Positions 48,035 through 56,508 of a stretch of 64,000 nucleotides of DNA are shown piece after piece (position 1 is the first letter of the stretch; each line of letters begins with the position of its first letter). Below the pieces are notes generated by a model, which worked only from the letters and a program-made list of their open reading frames with translations, was not told where the DNA came from and made no database searches. The position numbers and the translations under genes are program-made. The stretch is taken from the NCBI GenBank assembly GCA_041920465.1, contig JBHGXW010000002.1, forward strand, positions 32,349-96,348, written 5' to 3'. This DNA is from Brevibacillus_H sp041920465. GTDB lineage: Bacteria; Bacillota; Bacilli; Brevibacillales; Brevibacillaceae.

Positions 48035-49510
48035 TTACCAAAGCCCCAGTACTTTCCACCACATACCGCCAATAACGAACCAGACGACGATGTGGATGAT
48101 GGAGATTCCTAAACCGAGTGACCACCATTTGTTTTGGGAAATATAACCGGCGCCGAAGAATACCGGAGCAGGGCCAGATCCATAGTGGGTGGTGGAACCA
48201 AACAGGTTGCTAAAGAATCCAAGCAGCAAAGCAGCAAGCATAGGAGGTGCTCCGGCTGCAATCATCACGGCCAGGAAGGCTGAATACATGGCGCTGATAT
48301 GAGCTGTCGCACTGGCAAAGAAGTAATGCGTATAGTAGTACACAATGGAGAGAATAATCAGCGCTGCCAACCAAGACATTCCGCTGACAGAGTTTTTCAT
48401 GGTTTCACCAAACCAGGGAACCATGCCCAATTTGTTCAGGAAGGTAGCCATCATGACCAATGCGGCAAACCAGGTTAACGTATCCCATGCGCCCTGTTCT
48501 TTCTTAATGTCATCCCATGTAAGCACTTGTGTCAGCAAAAGCACGGACAAACCGATTAATGCTGTAGTGGTAGCATCGATTTTCAGTCCATCTCCGAAAA
48601 TCCAGAGTACAAGTACCAGGAAGAAAACTGCCAGCATGCAGATTTCAGAACGTTTGAGCGGTCCCATTTCTTTTAATTTCTGTGCAGCCATTTCAGAAGC
48701 GCCAGGTGTCTCTTTGATTTCTGGCGGATATACCTTGTAAAGGAAGTAAGGAATGACAAGCAAGCTGATCAAGCCAGGAACGAGAGCCGCAACCGCCCAA
48801 CCAGTCCAGCTGATGTTGATATGGGCAACATCTTTTGCCAGCTGTGCAACCAACGGGTTGGCTGCCATCGCCGTCATAAACATAGCGGAAGTGATCATGT
48901 TCCCTTGAAAACCAACTTTTAGCAGGAAGGAACCAATTTTTCGTTCTGTTCCGTCTTCCGGCTTGGAGCCAAACGTTTCGGACAAGGAACGGATAATTGG
49001 GAAAATGATTCCCCCTGCACGAGCGGTGTTACTTGGAATAGCGGGAGCAAGCAAGAGATCGCTGAATAAGAGAGAGTACGATAGTCCAAGTGTTTTCTTA
49101 CCGAATTTCTTTACGAAAAGGTAGGAGATACGCGCTCCCAAACCCGTTTTAATGAAACCGCGTGAGATAAAGAAGGCAATAACAATGAGCCAGATCGTGG
49201 TGTTTCCAAACCCGCTTAATGTATCTTTAAGACTCAACGTATTGGTTAACGCGGTGGCTGTCATACCCAAAATGGCCACAGCTCCCATTGGAAGAGGCTT
49301 CGAGATAAATCCGACAATTGTAGCTACAAATATCGCAAATAAGTGCCATGCTTTGATGTCAAGCCCTTCCGGAGGTGTGATAAACCAGATGCCTAATCCT
49401 GTTGCAATGGTAATTAGCAAGGGGATTAGCTTTACTTCCATTTCGACTTTTTGTTTCACGCCTTGTCTGGCGTTCACCGTCGGTTTTGGATGACTAATGA
49501 CTTTCGACAT
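48035..49510 (-). CDS. DASS-family (SLC13) dicarboxylate/citrate transporter
   Basis: A 491-aa membrane protein with about 12 hydrophobic helices. The two SNT-type substrate motifs of DASS carriers are seen as PAIPSNTARAGG (near residue 165) and FGSTTHYGSG (near residue 445). The sequence resembles the CitT/TtdT and plastid 2-oxoglutarate/malate translocator (DiT1) branch more than the Na+-coupled SdcS branch, which suggests antiport such as dicarboxylate/succinate. It is the first gene of transporter-fumA-fumB-sdhA-sdhB-sdhE. An Fnr-type palindrome lies 65 bases upstream. Confidence 0.9.
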   Translation of the reverse strand: MSKVISHPKPTVNARQGVKQKVEMEVKLIPLLITIATGLGIWFITPPEGLDIKAWHLFAIFVATIVGFISKPLPMGAVAILGMTATALTNTLSLKDTLSGFGNTTIWLIVIAFFISRGFIKTGLGARISYLFVKKFGKKTLGLSYSLLFSDLLLAPAIPSNTARAGGIIFPIIRSLSETFGSKPEDGTERKIGSFLLKVGFQGNMITSAMFMTAMAANPLVAQLAKDVAHINISWTGWAVAALVPGLISLLVIPYFLYKVYPPEIKETPGASEMAAQKLKEMGPLKRSEICMLAVFFLVLVLWIFGDGLKIDATTTALIGLSVLLLTQVLTWDDIKKEQGAWDTLTWFAALVMMATFLNKLGMVPWFGETMKNSVSGMSWLAALIILSIVYYYTHYFFASATAHISAMYSAFLAVMIAAGAPPMLAALLLGFFSNLFGSTTHYGSGPAPVFFGAGYISQNKWWSLGLGISIIHIVVWFVIGGMWWKVLGLW

Positions 49511-49795
49511 TTTTTACACCTCTTCTTTAATAAGTAATTAGCTTTTCAGATCACTTGTCTTTTTGCCTCCCTTTTGTGAATATTTTCACATGACTCAAAA
49601 AAAAACGGAAATACTTGTTTTTTATAACCTGATAGTCATTATTTATTTTATTGATAATTCTTAATTATCCGTCTGGCAATCCTACTTTATTTAGTTTCAA
49701 AATACCGATTCCCCTCCGTTTCATGGTAGTTTTACATTATAGATGATTTAGCAACAAGAGATAGGCAGGAGAACCGATTCAAGGAGGGATACCTC
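49511..49795. other. Divergent control region, dicarboxylate operon / LysR gene
   Basis: About 285 bases without a gene. It contains the TGTGA-N6-TCACA palindrome at 49575-49590 and an AT-rich tract to 49680. A TATAAC (49623-49628) could serve rightward transcription. LysR-type T-N11-A sites are too degenerate to place. Confidence 0.5.
49575..49590. promoter_or_regulatory. Fnr/Crp-type palindrome upstream of the dicarboxylate operon
   Basis: TGTGAATATTTTCACA fits TGTGA-N6-TCACA exactly, the binding consensus of B. subtilis Fnr and of Crp. Bacilli use Fnr for anaerobic activation, so oxygen control of the downstream operon is inferred. An almost identical site lies at 50720-50735. Confidence 0.65.
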
Positions 49796-50683
49796 ATGGA
49801 ATTGAGACAACTTGAGTATTTCAGCACAGTGTCCAAATTAAAAAGCTTTACCCACGCTGCTGAGGAACTTCACGTATCCCAGCCATCGATAACACATGCT
49901 ATTCACAAGCTGGAAGAGGAATTAGGTGTTCAGCTTTTTGAAAGAAAGACGAAAAAAGTAGTGCTTACTGTAAAGGGCGAGATCTTTTACAAACGTGTGA
50001 CAAATATTCTGATGAGCATCAGCGAAGCGGTATCTGAAATAAAAAATATAGATATTGGTACAGTCAAAATCGGTCTGCCGCCGATGATTGGAGCTCACCT
50101 GTTTCCCAACGTTTATTTGGAGTTCAGCAAGGCATATCCGCAAATTGAACTTCAGGTAGTCGAAAAAGGATCCCTTTACATTCGGAATTTGCTTGAGCAA
50201 GGTCAATTAGATATCGGGTTCATCATTATTCCCGATCATTCCTATACGCTTGATACCATTCCGTTAGTGAAGCAGCAAATGATGGCCTGTTTGCCGCATA
50301 ATCATCGTTTCGCCCATGAAAAGCGGCTTCGCCTCAAGCAGCTTTTAGAAGAAAAGTTTGTTTTTTTATCGGAAGAATTCGTCCATCATCGGATTGCTTT
50401 TAAGGAATGTTTGAAACATGGATTTACTCCCGATGTCATTTTTTCATCCGATCAAGTGGAAACGGTGAAAGCTTTGGTCGCAAAAGGTGCCGGCATTACG
50501 CTGCTGATGAACATGATCGTTGAAAATGATCCCAATATCGTGAAAGTCCCGCTGGATCCTCCAATCGAAATCAACATCGGCCTTGCTTGGAAAAAGGATC
50601 GGCATTTATCAAAAGAATGTATCAACACCCTGCATTTCATCCAAAATTACTTTTCCGATTCGTTACAATGTTTAACCAATTAA
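49796..50683 (+). CDS. LysR-family regulator of the dicarboxylate operon
   Basis: A 295-aa LysR-type regulator. The helix-turn-helix is KSFTHAAEELHVSQPSITHAIHKLEEELG in outline (about 17-45), followed by the two-lobed effector domain. AAGGAGGGA lies ahead of the ATG. It is divergent from the transporter-fum-sdh operon, the usual place for its activator. The effector could be a C4-dicarboxylate but is not visible. Its 3' end faces the two-component regulator gene. Confidence 0.85.
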   Translation: MELRQLEYFSTVSKLKSFTHAAEELHVSQPSITHAIHKLEEELGVQLFERKTKKVVLTVKGEIFYKRVTNILMSISEAVSEIKNIDIGTVKIGLPPMIGAHLFPNVYLEFSKAYPQIELQVVEKGSLYIRNLLEQGQLDIGFIIIPDHSYTLDTIPLVKQQMMACLPHNHRFAHEKRLRLKQLLEEKFVFLSEEFVHHRIAFKECLKHGFTPDVIFSSDQVETVKALVAKGAGITLLMNMIVENDPNIVKVPLDPPIEINIGLAWKKDRHLSKECINTLHFIQNYFSDSLQCLTN

Positions 50684-50719
50684 TAAGAACGCAGTAATCA
50701 TTTTTTTATTCGTCTTATT

Positions 50720-50735
50720 TGTGAATTTTTTCACA
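50720..50735. promoter_or_regulatory. Second Fnr/Crp-type palindrome, between convergent genes
   Basis: TGTGAATTTTTTCACA fits TGTGA-N6-TCACA and shares flanks with the site at 49575. It lies downstream of both the LysR gene and the response regulator gene, so it has no obvious target unless a small transcript starts here. Confidence 0.55.
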
Positions 50736-50752
50736 TGTTACAGAAAATGGGT

Positions 50753-50825
50753 AAAAAAGAGACCAATTTTCCAGCCGCAGAACCTGAGGGAAAGAGTTAA
50801 CAGGCGGAAAATGGCCCTCTTTTTT
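50753..50825. terminator. Bidirectional terminator between lysR and dcuR-type genes
   Basis: AAAAAAGAG-CCA-TTTTCC (from 50753) pairs with GGAAAAT-GG-CTCTTTTTT (to 50825), with an inner CCTG/CAGG and CCGC/GCGG stem. The A and T runs allow use on both strands. Confidence 0.7.
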
Positions 50826-50834
50826 CTGGTCGGT

Positions 50835-51542
50835 TCAAAGGTAGGTCTTTAATAAACCGCTCTTTGAATCTACTGACCGGTACTTGTACACAGGCCTTCC
50901 GACGGAACCGTAACTAATCTCTACTTCGACAGCTCCTATATCCACCAGAAACTTTAGGTACTTGCTCATGGATACGCGGGAGATTCCCACACGATTCGCT
51001 AATTCTTCTGTAGAAAAAGGGGCTCCTTGTCTATCCTGGATCGTTTCCCACACAGTCTTAAGCGTATTTCTCATGAGACCTTTGGGCAATTCAGCCGGCA
51101 TCATTGGCTGTTCCTTATGCAGGAGACGCTTGTCCAATTCCTCTTGGCTAAGTGTCTCCAGTTCCTTCATAAACTGCACTTCTTCCCGATAAGCCGATAA
51201 GGCTGCCCGAAAACGTTCGAATTCAAAAGGCTTGATCAAATAATCGACGGCACCGTATCGCAGGGACTTTTTCACGCTTTGAATATCACTTGCCGCTGTT
51301 ATTAAAATAACATCGACACCCTCGCCTTTCTCCCTGATTTCCGACAACAAATCCAAACCGTTTCTTCCAGGCATAAAGATATCCAGCAAGATAAGGTCAA
51401 TCTCTTGTCTGTCCAAAATAGCCAAGGCTTCATCCACGGACGAAGCCACTGCTTGCAACTGAAACCCTTCTATCTGTTCAAGATACCGTTTATTAAATTC
51501 AGCAACCATCGGGTCATCTTCCAAGATTAACACTCTAATCAT
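50835..51542 (-). CDS. CitB/DcuR-family response regulator
   Basis: A 235-aa response regulator of the DcuR/CitB/DctR type. The receiver has LEDDPMV, phospho-acceptor Asp54 in LILLDIFMPG, and Lys in LIKPFEFERF. A linker and a C-terminal helix-turn-helix (ELANRVGISRVSMSKYLKFL in outline, about 185-205) follow. Its ATG overlaps the kinase stop by 4 bases. DcuS/DcuR-type pairs induce uptake and metabolism of C4-dicarboxylates or citrate, which fits the adjacent transporter-fum-sdh block. Confidence 0.9.
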   Translation of the reverse strand: MIRVLILEDDPMVAEFNKRYLEQIEGFQLQAVASSVDEALAILDRQEIDLILLDIFMPGRNGLDLLSEIREKGEGVDVILITAASDIQSVKKSLRYGAVDYLIKPFEFERFRAALSAYREEVQFMKELETLSQEELDKRLLHKEQPMMPAELPKGLMRNTLKTVWETIQDRQGAPFSTEELANRVGISRVSMSKYLKFLVDIGAVEVEISYGSVGRPVYKYRSVDSKSGLLKTYL

Positions 51543-53188
51543 TCAACATCCCCCTTGCTCTCGTAGGGCAAGTAGACTGTAAATCTTGTACCTTTGCCTT
51601 CTTGTGAATCAATCTCCAGTTTCCCGTTCCTTCTCTCCAGGCTGCGTTGAACCAAAAACAGGCCCAGTCCTCTATTCTTTCCTTTGGTAGAGAATCCTTT
51701 GGCAAACATCTGTTTTTTCAGTTCGCTGCTAATTCCTGGTCCTGTATCACTCACTTCAAGCGTTAACATTCCATCTTCATAATCGATTTTTACCTCGACA
51801 ATTTTGCGAGAACAACCTTCCACAGCCTTCAAAGCATTATCTACAAGATTCCCCGTCACCGTAATCAATTCATGAACCACTTCAGGGTCCTTGGCTTCAG
51901 GCAAACAGCAATCCATCGAAATTTTCAACTCTACACCTGCTTCTCTGGCAAAGCTCAGTTTTCCCAGAATAAATCCCGCAAAGACCGGATCTTTCATTTG
52001 CCTTACAATATAGCCGATTTCCGTTTGATGATGGTTGGCGATCTGGTGGATATAGGTGGAAAGCTTGTCGTAATACCCCATATGAACCATTCCCAAAATC
52101 ACATGCAATTTGTTCATGAATTCATGTGACTGGGCCCGAAGCGCTTCAGCATACAATCGTACTCCGGTAAGTTGTTCCGCCATCTGCCTGATCTCCGTTT
52201 TATCCCGAAAGGTAGCGATAGCCCCTACAATCTCATTGTTCACATAGACTGGAACGCGGTTAGCCAACAGCGTGATTCCATTCAAATTCTGTTCTTCATC
52301 CAATTCAGCCTTTCCTGTTTCCAATACCTTGTTCAGCCGTGAAGTTGGCATATATTCCTCGATATTTCTCCCAATTGGGTCTTCATGAAGACCAGCCTGT
52401 GTAAACAATCGAATGGCTTCAGCATTTACAAGGGTAATGCGAGCATGCTGATCAATCGCCAGGATGCCTTCTCTCACAGATTGCAGCATGGCGCTTCTTT
52501 CTTCCAACAATTTGGCGATGGCAAACGGTTCCATGCCAAATAATATTTTCTTTATTCGTCTTGCCAAAATCAAAGCGCCCGCAACTCCTACCAACACCCC
52601 AAAACCAATGCCAACATAAATACCCGATCTGCTTTGTGCTACGGCTTGCTTCACATTGTTTAGGGAAAGTCCTACAGCAACAGCACCTACTTGTTTGCCG
52701 TCTGGTGTAAAAACAGGTGTAAAAGCACGCATGGACGCACCCAGTGTTCCAACGGCAATGGAGATATGCTCCTGTCCGTTCATGACAGCTCCCTCATCGC
52801 CCCCAACAAACGGTTTGCCAATTTTGCTGGGATCCGGATGAGACTTTCTGATCTTGTGCATATCCATTACGACGATAAAATTCACATTGGTTATCTGTCT
52901 GATTTCATTTGCAAAAGTCTGTATGTCTCTTTCATCTCTTTGCCCGTTCAGCGCTTCAATCACGAGTGGAGAATGGGCAACCATACGGGCAATGATGGTC
53001 AATTTCTCAGCCTGGTTTGCTTGCGTGCTATCGGCAACTTTTTTACTGATCAGAATGTTTGCTACCAATAAGGAAAGAGCAACAACAGAACATACAAGTA
53101 AAGTAATGGTCGTCTGTAAATTAAATAAGGGTTTACCAGTTCGCACAGTCTGTCCCAGCCCCAACAGAATTTCGAGATTTGCTCTCAT
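51539..53188 (-). CDS. DcuS/CitA-family sensor histidine kinase
   Basis: A 549-aa membrane kinase. A first membrane helix (about 27-48) is followed by an extracellular PASp/sCache sensor domain (about 50-185), a second helix (about 190-212), a cytoplasmic PAS domain (about 235-340), an H box SHEFMNKLHVILGM (near 365) and an HATPase with NLVDNALKAVEG, DTGPGIS and GLGLFLVQ. This layout is diagnostic for carboxylate sensors. No ribosome site supports the ATG at 53188, so the start may be a few codons downstream. The ligand is probably fumarate, succinate, malate or citrate. Confidence 0.9.
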   Translation of the reverse strand: MRANLEILLGLGQTVRTGKPLFNLQTTITLLVCSVVALSLLVANILISKKVADSTQANQAEKLTIIARMVAHSPLVIEALNGQRDERDIQTFANEIRQITNVNFIVVMDMHKIRKSHPDPSKIGKPFVGGDEGAVMNGQEHISIAVGTLGASMRAFTPVFTPDGKQVGAVAVGLSLNNVKQAVAQSRSGIYVGIGFGVLVGVAGALILARRIKKILFGMEPFAIAKLLEERSAMLQSVREGILAIDQHARITLVNAEAIRLFTQAGLHEDPIGRNIEEYMPTSRLNKVLETGKAELDEEQNLNGITLLANRVPVYVNNEIVGAIATFRDKTEIRQMAEQLTGVRLYAEALRAQSHEFMNKLHVILGMVHMGYYDKLSTYIHQIANHHQTEIGYIVRQMKDPVFAGFILGKLSFAREAGVELKISMDCCLPEAKDPEVVHELITVTGNLVDNALKAVEGCSRKIVEVKIDYEDGMLTLEVSDTGPGISSELKKQMFAKGFSTKGKNRGLGLFLVQRSLERRNGKLEIDSQEGKGTRFTVYLPYESKGDVE

Positions 53189-53292
53189 AGCTTTTAGACC
53201 ATGTTATCATATTTTATTTTTTCGGTTGCAGTAACAAATTCCGGAACCTTTTGTAGAACAACTATGCTTTCACTCAGAATGGATATATAAAG

Positions 53293-53320
53293 TTGATATA
53301 TCAAGAAATTAGTTTATAAT
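53293..53320 (+). promoter_or_regulatory. Sigma-A promoter of the two small genes
   Basis: TTGATA (53293-53298) and a perfect TATAAT (53315-53320) are 16 bases apart, 45 bases before the first ATG. Confidence 0.7.
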
Positions 53321-53364
53321 TATATTTGTATATTTCATGATAAAGAGAGGGAAAAGAAACCGTC

Positions 53365-53790
53365 ATGAAGAAGCTTTTGATGTGTTTGGTAGCATTGGCA
53401 ATATTTATTGCTCCTGTTGGATTACATGATGATCATGCTGATGCAAAGGGCTACAAATCTGGAAAAAAGTCATTTCATCTAAACACAACCCCCAATAAGA
53501 CCGATTCAACCGTCAATGCAACCACGAACAAAAGTACCGTTTCTCCCGTTAAGAACCCGTCCTCTTCTGCTTCTCCAAGTAAAGGCGGGTTAATGAAAGG
53601 ACTTTTACTGGGTGGATTAGCGGGTCTGCTGTTTGGCAGTTTGTTTAGCCATCTCGGATTTTTAGGGCCCATTCTAGGGTTGATGATCAATCTCTTGGCT
53701 ATCGCAGCCATTATTGCTCTGATTCGAAAAGCATTTCATCACTTCAAAAAACAACGGATCAAACAAGGGATAGACGCATGGAAGAGATAA
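53365..53790 (+). CDS. Small exported membrane protein of unknown function
   Basis: A 141-aa protein with an N-terminal signal or anchor (MKKLLMCLVALAIFIAP), followed by a Ser/Thr/Lys/Pro-rich low-complexity linker (about 35-75). A glycine-rich hydrophobic region GLLLGGLAGLLFGSLFSHLG comes next, then a second membrane helix (about 95-118) and a basic C-terminus. The layout resembles small Tim44-like/glycine-zipper membrane proteins of Bacilli, but I cannot name the family. It overlaps the next gene by 13 bases. Confidence 0.7.
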   Translation: MKKLLMCLVALAIFIAPVGLHDDHADAKGYKSGKKSFHLNTTPNKTDSTVNATTNKSTVSPVKNPSSSASPSKGGLMKGLLLGGLAGLLFGSLFSHLGFLGPILGLMINLLAIAAIIALIRKAFHHFKKQRIKQGIDAWKR

Positions 53791-54080
53791 AATTTTCTGA
53801 GCAAGATTTGATTAACGCAATATGTTTACACGTGGCAAATAAGCGTCAGATCCAGCCCGACCAAGTTATGGTTGAATTGATGTGGGATGAAGACCACGGC
53901 TTTTCAGCGGAAGTAGAAGTTCTAGAAAGACAACAAATCCTTATCGAGGCTAATCTGATAGAGGCCGTTCGTTTTTACTTGCAAACAATGCTAAACCGCA
54001 ACCCTTACGCTGCTGCGATTGAACTTGTTCTTGACGATGAAGAAGGGATCATCGCATTTGCAAAATATCATCACCCATAA
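53778..54080 (+). CDS. YxcD-like (DUF2653) small protein
   Basis: A 100-aa acidic cytoplasmic protein starting MEEIKFSEQDLINAICLHVA. The wording (EQDLI-x-x-I-C near the start, VELMWDEDHGFSAEVEV, then LIEAVRFYLQ) resembles the B. subtilis YxcD/DUF2653 family, whose function is unknown. No catalytic motif is visible. It is translationally coupled to the preceding membrane protein gene, so the two products may work together. A strong terminator follows. Confidence 0.65.
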   Translation: MEEIKFSEQDLINAICLHVANKRQIQPDQVMVELMWDEDHGFSAEVEVLERQQILIEANLIEAVRFYLQTMLNRNPYAAAIELVLDDEEGIIAFAKYHHP

Positions 54081-54086
54081 CTTTTG

Positions 54087-54123
54087 AAAGCCAATCATCC
54101 TGAACAGGGCGATTGGCTTTTTA
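54087..54123 (+). terminator. Terminator after the YxcD-like gene
   Basis: AAAGCCAATC pairs with GATTGGCTTT around a 14-base loop, followed by TT runs. It also separates this unit from the convergent ger operon. Confidence 0.85.
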
Positions 54124-54140
54124 TCCTTCGGTGAACGTGC

Positions 54141-55346
54141 TTATTGCCTTAGCGAGCGGCTGGGTGTTTTCAGGGTGTTGCCGAGATTGCGTATCTGCAC
54201 GGACACGCGTACATCGAACGTCATGTGCTCAAAGAACTCTTTTGGCCGCTGCCGAATCTCCCTGTACATGGCCGGGTGATTCTTCAATCGTGTGGTCAGG
54301 CGGAGTAGATCAAAATGATACTTCCTTGTCAATTCCTCCGTTGTCCGGCGCAGCCTGCGCGATAAGGCATCGGAGTAGCTGCGCTCTGCCCTCTTGATAC
54401 TATCGGGCTTGTCGAGTGAAGCGCCAAGGCATTGGTACTCGACAAGTTCTGTCTTCAACTCGATGTCAAACGTGACATGCGGAGTATTTCCCCGCATTAC
54501 TGGCTTGATCCGGCATTTTCCGCTCAAGACCTGCACAGCCGCACGTTTGCCGCCATCACAGGAAAAATGCAAGATGCCGCGTTCGATCTCATCCTGCAGG
54601 ATAGAAAGATCCTGAAGTTCGCTTCGTGACAGCGTACCGACCATCTTGAACCCATCAAAAACAGCCGCCTTGTTCATCACGATCTGCTTCTTTTCGTCCA
54701 TAGCGGCCATCATCATGGGATAAGGGATATTGCTGCGGACTCTTTTGCTCACGATGCCGAGATTGCTATCGGGAGCCATCAAGGTTTTCATGACGGTATC
54801 CGTCATTTCCGCAATGTGCAGGGCTGGAGCCGGTTCGGAAATGCTTGGTGTGGTGAAAAACGTTTCCACCGGACCGGATAACACGATCAGTTCGGTATGG
54901 CGGCGCATCTCCGGGAAGCGGGAAAAAAAGTCATACAGATCATTAAATCCCTTTTTGGCCACCTTTTCTCCAAGACCGATCACTTGCAAGTGCGCCAGAT
55001 TGGGGATGCGGTCGCTGCGAGTCACGATCCGCTCAATGCCCTCCGCAATGGACGGAGTTTCGATGATGAAGTTGGTGTACCCTTTCGTTCCCTGACTCCC
55101 CCCGCCCATTCGGCCTTGCGCCTTCCCGTCGCTTTGACCGGACGGCTCTACTATCTGGACAACGAGCTTGTACATCCGCATCTCTTTTCCGCGATAACGC
55201 ACCGGAGGCAGTTCATCAATGCCTAGCCCGACGATAATAGCACGATTTTCCAGTTCGTGGTAATCCCAGCAACCGGCCAGCACTATGGAGAGCAGCACCA
55301 TAACGAGAAGACTGTGAAACCAAAGCATGTTCCAGCCCTTTTTCAT
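54141..55346 (-). CDS. gerC: Spore germinant receptor lipoprotein, GerC family
   Basis: The 401-aa C subunit of a germinant receptor, an outer-face lipoprotein of the spore inner membrane. The signal peptide ends in a lipobox VLAGCWDYHELENRA (Cys near residue 26), and the CWDxxEL(E/N)xR sequence is the Ger(x)C hallmark. The remainder forms the three-domain GerC fold to the end. Its ATG overlaps the gerB stop by 4 bases. A low-complexity Gly/Gln stretch (QGRMGGGSQGTKG, near residue 82) lies in domain 1. The germinant cannot be predicted. Confidence 0.93.
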   Translation of the reverse strand: MKKGWNMLWFHSLLVMVLLSIVLAGCWDYHELENRAIIVGLGIDELPPVRYRGKEMRMYKLVVQIVEPSGQSDGKAQGRMGGGSQGTKGYTNFIIETPSIAEGIERIVTRSDRIPNLAHLQVIGLGEKVAKKGFNDLYDFFSRFPEMRRHTELIVLSGPVETFFTTPSISEPAPALHIAEMTDTVMKTLMAPDSNLGIVSKRVRSNIPYPMMMAAMDEKKQIVMNKAAVFDGFKMVGTLSRSELQDLSILQDEIERGILHFSCDGGKRAAVQVLSGKCRIKPVMRGNTPHVTFDIELKTELVEYQCLGASLDKPDSIKRAERSYSDALSRRLRRTTEELTRKYHFDLLRLTTRLKNHPAMYREIRQRPKEFFEHMTFDVRVSVQIRNLGNTLKTPSRSLRQ

Positions 55347-56470
55347 CCCGCTTCACCGATCCTGTCTTGTTCAGGCAGAAGATGCAGCTTTTTTCTGATC
55401 CAAACAACCAGAAGCAACAGCAACGGATATCCGGTTGTAAAGAACAGACCGGTCACTCCCACCTTATCCGTCCATTCTGCCATTTCCAATATATTTTGCG
55501 GAACCAAAGAAACAACATAGATGGCCGGAGCCAGCCCTGTCAGCCACCAGCGCAGGGAGATGCGGGGGAACATGCGATGCAGCGTAAACGACGCGGAGAA
55601 AAACGTGACAATATGCGTGGTGTAGGCGAGCGGGAGCCATAATATGATCAAGAGCAGCTCCGCGCGCTCCACGAATTGCCGCACCACTTCGATCACTTTG
55701 GCCATCGTAATCACAGGATAGGTTTGCGTGATCGCGACATCCACGCCAATCGTCACCAGCGTTCCCAATACGATAAAGCTGTAGAAGCCGACAGCCAGGC
55801 CGATGCCGATAGTTCCCCCCAAAAAAGCTTTATTTTTCTGCACAATAAACGGGTAATAAAGGTAAAGGACTTCAAAGCCGAGATAGGAATAAATCGTGGT
55901 TGGAAGCGATTGCAAAACAGGGGCGATTCCATGCGAAAAGGGGACGCGCAATTCGCTCCAATCGGCGTCCAGAAAGGCGAACAGCAAAAAAAACACAATC
56001 AACAGGAAGGTGACTGGCAGTCCGGATTCTTTCAGCCGGATGATTGGCATAAGTCCATCCCAGGAAACGTACACAACCGTGAACAGCATGGTCAAGACGA
56101 TGACTTCCACTGGAGTAAACGGGAGCATCTCGGCACGCACGACTTCTCCCATCGTCCGCACGCCCGTAACGGTAAAAAAGAAAAAGTAACCCGCGTACGC
56201 CAGATTGAACAAAAATCCGAGCACACGGCCAAACGCCTTTTGATTGTATTCCACCAGTGTATCCTGCGGAAAAAATCGGATGGCCCGCACAATAAGCCAA
56301 AAAGAGAGCACCGATACGATGCCCCCAATCACAACGGTGATCCACGCATCCTCTCTCGCTTTTTCCATCACGCCCCGCGGCAGAGTGATGAATCCGACGC
56401 CGACAATGGTGCCAAATATAAGGAACACGAGCTGGATAGGACTAATGGCTGGGGGATTGCTTCCTTTCAC
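55343..56470 (-). CDS. gerB: Spore germinant receptor permease, GerB family
   Basis: The 375-aa B subunit, an APC-superfamily-like membrane protein with about ten helices, thought to bind the germinant. The N-terminal ISPIQLVFLIFGTIVGVGFITLPR segment carries the GxGxxxLPR motif of GerB proteins. The start codon is GTG with AAGGAGG six bases upstream. It lies 38 bases after gerA and overlaps gerC by 4 bases. Base composition, like that of gerA, is richer in GC than the neighbouring operons. Confidence 0.93.
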   Translation of the reverse strand: MKGSNPPAISPIQLVFLIFGTIVGVGFITLPRGVMEKAREDAWITVVIGGIVSVLSFWLIVRAIRFFPQDTLVEYNQKAFGRVLGFLFNLAYAGYFFFFTVTGVRTMGEVVRAEMLPFTPVEVIVLTMLFTVVYVSWDGLMPIIRLKESGLPVTFLLIVFFLLFAFLDADWSELRVPFSHGIAPVLQSLPTTIYSYLGFEVLYLYYPFIVQKNKAFLGGTIGIGLAVGFYSFIVLGTLVTIGVDVAITQTYPVITMAKVIEVVRQFVERAELLLIILWLPLAYTTHIVTFFSASFTLHRMFPRISLRWWLTGLAPAIYVVSLVPQNILEMAEWTDKVGVTGLFFTTGYPLLLLLVVWIRKKLHLLPEQDRIGEAG

Positions 56471-56508
56471 GACGACCCTCCTTTTGGGCAGAAATCATCC
56501 TGTACTTC

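Noticed and set aside
54846..54862. cre-like sequence in gerC
   Set aside because: TGAAAAACGTTTCCA has one base too many between the half-sites to fit the cre spacing.
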